NCBI RefSeq assembly: GCF_030867095.1
Contig: NC_081830.1
Location: forward strand, 33,835,832-33,899,831
Reading direction: 5' to 3'
DNA length: 64,000 nt
Origin: Alligator mississippiensis
Taxonomy: Eukaryota; Chordata; Crocodylia; Alligatoridae
Below, one piece after another: positions 59,101-64,000 of this stretch. A program made the translations under genes and the position numbers. The notes under the pieces were generated by a model. That model saw nothing but the letters and a program-made list of their open reading frames with translations. It was not told the DNA's origin and did not search any database. The stretch's first letter is position 1. The number at the start of each line of letters is the position of its first letter.

Positions 59101-62100
59101 TCAGGGTCTACGCTTGGTAGTCTGGTGCCCTGCTGCTGCCTCTCTACAACCCTAGTGAGAGACTTGTCTTGCCCCTCATTTAGGAACACAGAGGCAAAGA
59201 ACTCGTTGAGGAGTTCAGCCTTGTCTCCCTGTCTGTCACCAATTGCTTATGCCCATCTAGTAGGGGTCCTATTCCACCCTGGGCCTTCCTTTTACTCCCT
59301 ATATATCTAAAAAACAATTTTTTGTTATCCTTAACTTGGGATGCCATCCTCTGCACCATGGTAGATCGGCCAAAGCTAACTGCTTCCCTACAAGCGCAAG
59401 CAGAGAAGGTATACTCCTCTTCAGTAGTCTCTCCCCGTTTCCACTTTTTATATGCCCCCCTTTTTGCCTGTAGGCTGCTCTGGGTTTCTCTGGTCAGTCA
59501 AGGAAGCCTCTTGGCCCCTTTTTCCCTGCATCGGGATTGTTTCCCTCTGTGCCCAAAGGATCATTTCCTTAAGGCACAGTCACCCTTCCTGGGCTCCCAT
59601 CTCTTCAAAACTCTTACTCTGCAGTGCATCCTTGACTAAATGCCTGAGTTCATTGAAATCAGCTTTCCTAAAGTCTAGCACTTTCACCCTACTAGTTACC
59701 TTACCCACTCAAGGTCTTATGATGAATTCTATTATTTGGTGATCACTGTCCCCCAGGTGACCACCGATCTGTAGGTCTCCTACCATATCATCCCCTGCTG
59801 CCAATACCAGGTCTAGCAAGGACCAGGTTCTTCAACTCCTCTTGATGTTGAGACCCTTTTTGCTTCAACATGGTGACCGTGGCTCCCTAAGAGATCGGGG
59901 CAAGGAAGACTTGTTTATACTTGTTTGCCAGTCTCCAGATTCATGGCCTTTTCAAGGGGGTCTGTCTTAGCATAAGGATTGCATAGTATAGAGGTGGAGC
60001 ATTCTCCAAGATCAGGGGAGTTTGGCTTCTGTAAGAGGGTGTTACTCAGGCTGCAGCTGGAGCTGTTTCCTTAAGGGTTTCTCAGGTATGCTGGAGAAAC
60101 ATATGGGTTGGAGAGTAAGACTCCCAATTTTTGTTCCTTCTTTTTTTAACTTTATTAATGAATCCAACCCATAAAGTAGCAGTTTAATATTCAAAAACTT
60201 ATCCAAACCCCCAATATATACACAAAGGTAGTCTCTTCCTCTAAGCAGTGTCTGTGATGGCTTATCAGATTCTGATTAGGACAACGCATGCACTAGTGTC
60301 CCTGCCATTAATTATAACACAGCTCTGTCTTCTATTTTTATTGTGATCTCCATGTCTTGGTCACTGTCTAATACCCAAGAAGTTTTGGGATTTGTCAGTG
60401 CAGGTATTAAAGTTTTCAGAGCTTGCCATCACAATCCAGGAGACAAGTCACTTTGACATTTCACTGACGGATGACTTGGCCTGCCAACAACAGCTTTATA
60501 TACCTTGCTTCATATTTAACTGAACTTAGCAACCTTCACTTGTCACCAAGAATCCAGATTTTTTGTAGTAAGTTCCACAGTAAGAATGTGAATATTTTTT
60601 TTTTTTTTTATACCAGAGCACTTAAGGCCTCTAGGATTTCTGCATATCTGGTGTTACTAAGTAAAGCATGGAAGCATTCTCAGAAAAAGCATGGAGGGAA
60701 ACCAGGCTACTTCCTCAAACTCACCAAATATTTGGTTATCATGGCTAATATTCAGTGAGTCCCAAAGGCACTTGCTCAGGAACACCTCATTTCCAAGGAT
60801 ACCATCCTCTGTGCTTTACTTAAACACATCAGATATGTTTAGAGCTGTGATATCTGTCATTGCTGTCTGCTAAAGTTGGATAAGATTCTTTTTTGTTTGC
60901 TGAAATTCAAGGGAAGATCCTTAGATCACTCTTCAAATGAAAAGTTTTCCTTGTTTGCAATGAGAGGGGGAGAGAACTAGATTTGCCATGCCATGTTAAA
61001 TGTTGCTTGAAACGTTGTCATGATAAAGTTAAGCATTCCTTCCCTCTGCCTTTCTTTTACTGTTTCCTTCTTTGCATCTCAAAACAGAAAAGTAGTAGAA
61101 TCTCTCTTGAAAGGTCTGCTGTAGCATAGATTTAGTAGGTTACTCTGGAGGGTGTTTGCCTTCATAACTACCCTGTTCTTTCCTCTGCTTTTGGAGACCA
61201 TTTGAAGCACAAGTGGGAATGTGCAGAAACATCTCCAAAGGGTGTGATTAAAAACATATATTCTTCAAGGGCTTTTCCTAACTTGCCTTGCTAAATATGA
61301 CTGAAGACTTCAGTAAGCTAAGAAAAAGTTAGTCATTGTATTGACATCAGCATTGAAAAAGACAAGCTATATTAGTTGAGCTGCTTAGTTTGGTGTGTGT
61401 TAGTTGAAATTCAGTCATATTTAGCTTGCACCGTCTCCCCAATTCCTTCTAACCCAGAGTTTTTGAGATCATAGAATTCTTTGGTTTAATAGAATTGAAG
61501 CAGTTGGACTCATGGGACCTTGCCTTTCACATTTCAGTGCTGGAGAGAGGGCCATAGCATTGTTTTCCCAGAGACTTTATAGAAAGGTTCCAGAGGATAA
61601 GTCATAGCTCATGGTACATACCACAAGTATGAATGTACAAAGACAATATGTGCAGCTCCAGTTAATGGTGGGTCACTTCTTAATAAGGAGAAAAATCACA
61701 GGGGTCTCTATGCCAGTCTAAAAGTCTATTTCTTTAATCTTCCTTAACTGCTAACCTCTGGGCCTTCAGGTAGATTCCTTCATTCATTTTATTTGAACTG
61801 AGCTTTTACAGTCTCATTGAATATCATGTTGTCCTATAGATAAATATTTCTTCATTCTCCCATGATATAAAAGTCTTCATATGCTTGTAGTTGTTTTCAT
61901 AAGCAGAGATAGTTGCATTCTGTCAAATCTCAAGTCCCTTCCTCTTTTCAATAATATCTCTGCCAAAAATGCTATTTTCAGTCTCCTGACAGGAATATTT
62001 CTTTATCTTTTGGGACTAAACTAAGTATAAACTACTTCAAATCAAAATAAACTTAAGAAAAGTATTAACTGTTAGAAAATGCTTGGGTTTAGAATGAAAG

Positions 62101-63830
62101 TTGTAATTCTTTCTGAGCTGACTTAATCCTAAGAACTGGAGCTGAATTGAGTACTTGGATCCTATAAGGTGTGGTATAGCATGACTGTTATGAACTATTT
62201 TAAACAAGAAGCATGGGTATTGCAGTTCAGCATATTATGCATTGGCAACTTTTAAAACTCTTTAGAAGTAACTTAGTTCTTTCTCCCCACAGGTCTAGGT
62301 CAAGGAGGAGTTCTCGTAGACACTATACAAGATCCCGTTCCCGCTCCCGCTCTCACCGGAGGTCCCGGAGTAGGTCTTACAGTCGGGATTATCGACGACG
62401 ACACAGTCATAGTCATTCCCCTATGTCTACTCGCAGGCGTCATATTGGAAATCGGGTACGACTGCCTTGCAAGTAGTTGGTTATAACATTCCCTTTCCTT
62501 TCCCTTCAAATCCGCTTCCATTTTTCTGGTTTGTAAAAAGTAAATTCCTTTGAATAACAGCAAAAATTGAGGTAGTCAAGGAAGCTGCTGTGCTTGTAGC
62601 TAGTTCTTAATAATCTTTGTACATGTTCCAAGTTCTTGGTTTTTGGCTACTGGAACACTGGGTAAGTAATAAACTAGTAGCCTTTATCTTTGAATCTTCC
62701 AACTATAAATTTATTTAAGCCATGTGGCCCCAGGCCAGAAGCCTCTGATGGGTTTCCCCGGGGGTTGCGGGAGCCTGCCAGGCTTTGCCTGGGTCCTGCT
62801 GCCCTTGGTTCCTGTCGTTTTTGACAGGAACCAAGAGCAGAGAAATATTAATTTTCTGAATTCTTTAAGGGCCCTGCGGGCAGATAGAATGGTCTCACAG
62901 GCTGGATCCGGCCCGCGGGCCATATTTTGCCCACCCCTGGTATATATCCAAATTAACCAGTCAGCATGCCACTTAAAAGTAGAAGATTAGGCATTTTCAG
63001 ACACTACTCACTTCTGAAAATAAACTTGTAATGTCATTATAATATTCCCCCGCTGCTCCCTGCAGGCAGTGGTAATGGGAAGCGGAGGTGTGGGGGCGAG
63101 GCCACCAGAGCTGGCCTTGCGCCGCCGCCGCTCCTCCCCCCTGCTCCTTGGAGGTAGGGGTGGCAGTGTGAGGGGGAGTGGGGTGGGGTACTATGGTGGG
63201 GGGTGAGGGCAGCTCTTCCCCCCCCCCCCCCCCCCCCCCCACCTTGGTCCCAGGCCTACTCCTACTTCTCCATCCAGCACCTGCATCAGTCCCAAGCCCA
63301 CTCCTCCTGTCTGCTCGCCGCTGCTGCATCAGCCTGGGCCTGCTGCTCCCCATTCCCCCCATTGCCACAGTGGGCCCGCTCCTCCCCACATCAGGCCTGC
63401 ACCTGCTTCTCTCCCCTTGCTGGACCCCAAGAGGGAAGGGGGGGAGGGTCTACTCTTGACAAGCAATTGGCTAGTACCTCGTTATAAAAAGCTGACTTAA
63501 ACGTACGGGCTTGTTGTACTTGTAGCTGGGAAGCTAACTTAAGGATCTGCCTTGAAATCTTCTGAAAGCAGCTCATGTTTGTATTGGGTTTTGCAAAAAG
63601 TAAAAGTTTTTAAACTCCAATATTTTGATTCTTTCTAATAGGCAAATCCTGACCCAAACTGCTGTCTTGGTGTGTTTGGACTGAGCCTGTATACGACTGA
63701 AAGGGATCTCAGAGAAGTGTTCTCCAAGTATGGCCCAATTGCAGATGTTTCCATTGTGTACGACCAGCAGTCTAGGCGTTCAAGAGGGTTTGCATTCGTA
63801 TATTTTGAAAATGTTGAAGATGCGAAGGAA
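44794..63830 (+). CDS. TRA2B: Transformer-2 beta (TRA2B), 5' part of gene; coding exons 1-4 in window, gene continues past the right edge
   Basis: Encodes a nuclear SR-like splicing activator that binds GAA-rich exonic enhancers. The coding sequence joins 44794-44829, 52064-52197, 62293-62455 and 63642-63830: 522 nt, 174 codons, all junctions in frame with GT/AG ends. Domain order seen: short N-terminus ([12 protein letters not shown]), Arg/Ser-rich RS1 domain (about residues 13-107), then the RRM with RNP2 LGVFGL (120-125) and RNP1 RGFAFVYF (159-166); the RNA-stacking Phe residues 123, 161 and 163 are present. From memory, the human protein is 288 aa and differs here at only about three sites (A30G, V108I, D170E). 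The [12 protein letters not shown] start and the SMSTRRRH-type linker fit TRA2B rather than TRA2A. The last RRM strands, glycine-rich linker and RS2 should lie downstream. Introns are about 7.2, 10.1 and 1.2 kb. Identification is very secure. Confidence 0.97.
45020..45154 (+). promoter_or_regulatory. Three YY1-type motifs at the start of TRA2B intron 1
   Basis: AAAATGGCCGCC (45020-45031), GCCATCTTGG (45105-45114, opposite orientation) and AAAATGGCCG (45145-45154) all fit the YY1 core ATGGC/GCCAT. They cluster within 135 bp, 190-360 bp downstream of the start codon. YY1 often binds just downstream of the start site in CpG-island promoters. Binding here is inferred. Confidence 0.4.
46535..46548. 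repeat. Poly-C run in TRA2B intron 1
   Basis: Six G followed by about fourteen C (GGGGGGCCCCCC...), a self-complementary mononucleotide pair. Confidence 0.85.
48082..48345. mobile_element. Foldback element with ~110-bp inverted arms in TRA2B intron 1 (copy F)
   Basis: Left arm 48083-48190 (AAGGATTTCTTAGGGTGATACC...GGATAAAG...TTTTTGAAT...TTTCTTTGCAG) matches the reverse complement of 48225-48333 (AAGGATTTCTTAAGGTGGTATC...GGATAAAGC...CTTTTGAATGCAAG). A short spacer separates the arms. The transcript could fold into a long imperfect hairpin. Confidence 0.65.
48490..48620 (-). mobile_element. Related repeat, copy G, next to the foldback element
   Basis: TTGGTGCAATAAAAGATACCACCGTAAGAAATCCTTG, then CTTGGCTACAACATCACTCCTACA, matches the right arm and right flank of copy F, which has CTGGCCCACTGGGCGACAACATCACTCACA. 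It lies about 200 bp downstream in the same orientation as the right arm. Confidence 0.55.
50637..50652. repeat. Poly-T run in TRA2B intron 1
   Basis: Sixteen T; a similar 15-base T run is at 60595-60609 in intron 2. No retroposon body is recognised beside either. Confidence 0.85.
51532..51810 (+). other. TRA2B: TRA2B ultraconserved-type poison exon (premature-stop cassette exon)
   Basis: A GAA/GGAA-rich purine block lies in intron 1, about 250 bp before the next coding exon. It is preceded by a pyrimidine-rich tract and an AG at 51530-51531, and followed by GTAATT at 51811. Its length of 279 nt is close to the roughly 276 nt known for mammalian TRA2B exon 2. Read in phase 0 from exon 1, it gives 27 codons (starting [12 protein letters not shown]) and then TGA at 51613-51615. 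In mammals TRA2B protein binds the GAA motifs here, promotes inclusion and so reduces its own productive mRNA. At least six GAA/AGAA clusters are visible. The boundaries are inferred from splice signals and from memory of the mammalian exon; use in this species is inference. Confidence 0.88.
52064..52197 (+). CDS. TRA2B: TRA2B coding exon 2 (first half of RS1)
   Basis: 134 nt, starting after TGCAG (AG at 52062-52063) and ending at a consensus GTGAGT donor (52198). Codes for residues 13-56 plus two bases of codon 57: ESRSASRSG..., then [11 protein letters not shown], then a run of Arg-Ser dipeptides. This is the N-terminal RS domain that is phosphorylated by SR-protein kinases in the family. 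It ends in phase 2 and joins exactly to the G at 62293. Confidence 0.96.
53156..53186. repeat. Poly-C run of 31 bases in TRA2B intron 2
   Basis: Thirty-one C in a row between TTATT and TTTCC. The length is likely polymorphic and prone to sequencing error. Confidence 0.95.
55713..55831 (-). mobile_element. CR1 LINE 3' tail fragment in TRA2B intron 2
   Basis: About 120 bp nearly identical in pattern to the tail of the 24.65-kb CR1 (TTTCATAGACATTAGGGCTGG, then CAGCCCCCTGCCC and AGCAAGATAAGCATCCAA). Extreme 5' truncation; no coding part. Confidence 0.85.
57525..59835 (-). mobile_element. CR1 LINE, 5'-truncated, antisense inside TRA2B intron 2
   Basis: Read on the minus strand, it runs from the end of the endonuclease domain (SDHQIIEF near 59.74 kb) through the EN-RT linker, the RT motifs ([39 protein letters not shown]) and the C-terminal domain, to a CR1 3' tail at 57525-57600 (ATAGATGTTAGGGTCGGAAGG). 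Several frameshifts break the ORF (segments 57607-58539, 58436-58996, 58836-59189 and beyond). The catalytic box reads SADD instead of FADD. The first RT Asp (YLDF) is kept. It is the longest and one of the least decayed CR1 copies in the window. Confidence 0.93.
62293..62455 (+). CDS. TRA2B: TRA2B coding exon 3 (second half of RS1 and RRM leader)
   Basis: 163 nt after a TTTCTCCCCACAG acceptor. It completes codon 57 and codes through residue 111: [21 protein letters not shown] repeats, an [12 protein letters not shown] stretch, and the RRM leader ending HIGNR. The donor GTACGA at 62456 is weaker than the others in the gene. Residue 108 is Ile where human has Val (from memory). Confidence 0.95.
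62711..62939. mobile_element. Truncated hAT element in TRA2B intron 3
   Basis: The right end reads CGGGCCATATTTTGCCCACCCCTG and the middle GGGCAGATAGAATGGT, as in the 43.4-kb copy (GGGCCAGATAGAATGGT). The left TIR is missing. It contains an inverted repeat CTTGGTTCCTGTC / GACAGGAACCAAG (about 62804-62837). Lies 255 bp after the exon 3 donor. Confidence 0.72.
63218..63240. repeat. Poly-C run of 23 bases in TRA2B intron 3
   Basis: Twenty-three C inside a GC-rich block (about 63045-63440) that differs sharply from the AT-rich intron around it. The block ends 200 bp before exon 4 and may be an inserted repeat. Confidence 0.95.
63642..63830 (+). CDS. TRA2B: TRA2B coding exon 4 (RRM beta1 to beta3)
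   Basis: 189 nt (63 codons, residues 112-174), from [10 protein letters not shown] to NVEDAKE, between a TTTCTAATAG acceptor and a GTAAGT donor at 63831. It contains RNP2, helix 1 ([12 protein letters not shown]), strand 2 (ADVSIVYD) and RNP1. The remaining helix 2/beta 4 and RS2 exons are outside the window. Confidence 0.96.
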
Positions 63831-64000
63831 GTAAGTTGGAATATGTATGATTTGGAACATTTGCCATTCTCAGCTGCTGAAATGTTCTTGTACAGTGCTC
63901 TGCAAAACTATGGTTCTTTCTCCTGTGCTTGAGGCCAGTGTAGAAGAGGAATACAAGGAAAGATGTGAAACAGTCAAAATGCAAAATAAATATTGAGTGC

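Larger units (their letters stand above)
52198..62292. other. TRA2B: TRA2B intron 2 (10.1 kb)
   Basis: Begins with GTGAGT and ends with TTTCTCCCCACAG. Holds the 31-base C run, the CR1 tail (55.71 kb), the antisense CR1 (57.5-59.8 kb) and a T run at 60.6 kb. Otherwise no repeat, RNA gene or coding exon recognised. Confidence 0.7.

Noticed and set aside
62213..62476. Single-exon 87-aa protein starting at 62213
   Set aside because: The first 27 codons are intron before the AG at 62291-62292. The rest is TRA2B coding exon 3 and its donor.

Overview
This is vertebrate nuclear DNA carrying one protein-coding gene that I can name: the 5' two-thirds of TRA2B (transformer-2 beta, an SR-like splicing regulator), on the + strand from about 44.6 kb and running off the right edge. 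The rest is intergenic or intronic DNA full of transposon remains. The CR1 LINE copies (3' tails of the ATAGATTC-octamer type and the GGGTC(A/G)GAAGGGACCTC motif), small hAT and pogo-like DNA elements, solo LTRs and a fragment of a restriction-endonuclease-type LINE point to a sauropsid, most likely a crocodilian and less likely a turtle. That assignment is an inference from repeat style, not from a database match.

Layout. 1-16.8 kb: no convincing gene; a + strand CR1 tail at 8.48-9.25 kb, a tRNA-like SINE head, simple repeats, and one member of a pair of ~1 kb homologous repeats (13.0-14.0 kb; partner at 22.8-23.9 kb). 16.8-26.2 kb: CR1 LINE, a foldback element, tRNA-like heads, a solo LTR with a 5-bp target duplication (18965-19493), a second LTR candidate (20224-21007), a degenerate minisatellite and another CR1. 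26.2-34.5 kb: several copies of one foldback/MITE-like family, two copies of an unnamed repeat (one interrupted by a SINE-like insert), hAT remains and a CR1. 34.5-37.0 kb: a pogo/Tigger-like element bounded by TA, then a 1.75-kb LTR-like block. 37.5-41 kb: old CR1/L3-like debris and a 5'-truncated retrotransposon with a zinc knuckle and a PD-(D/E)XK endonuclease (R2/NeSL/Utopia type). 41.4-43.6 kb: two small hAT elements with 8-bp duplications, each nested in an older element.

44.4-64.0 kb: the CpG island and promoter of TRA2B, coding exon 1, a 7.2-kb intron that contains the conserved premature-stop ('poison') exon, then three more coding exons (RS1 domain and most of the RRM). The second coding intron is about 10 kb and carries an antisense 2.3-kb CR1 plus a 31-base poly-C run. 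The predicted protein through residue 174 matches the family without frameshifts. The rest of the RRM, the glycine linker and RS2 lie beyond the window.

The only regulatory circuit visible is TRA2B itself: exon 1 ends in phase 0, so inclusion of the GAA-rich poison exon adds an in-frame TGA after 27 codons. In mammals this exon is how TRA2B limits its own level. I saw no convincing new biological system. The less usual items are the degenerate R2/Utopia-like element, the foldback family and the nested small DNA transposons.
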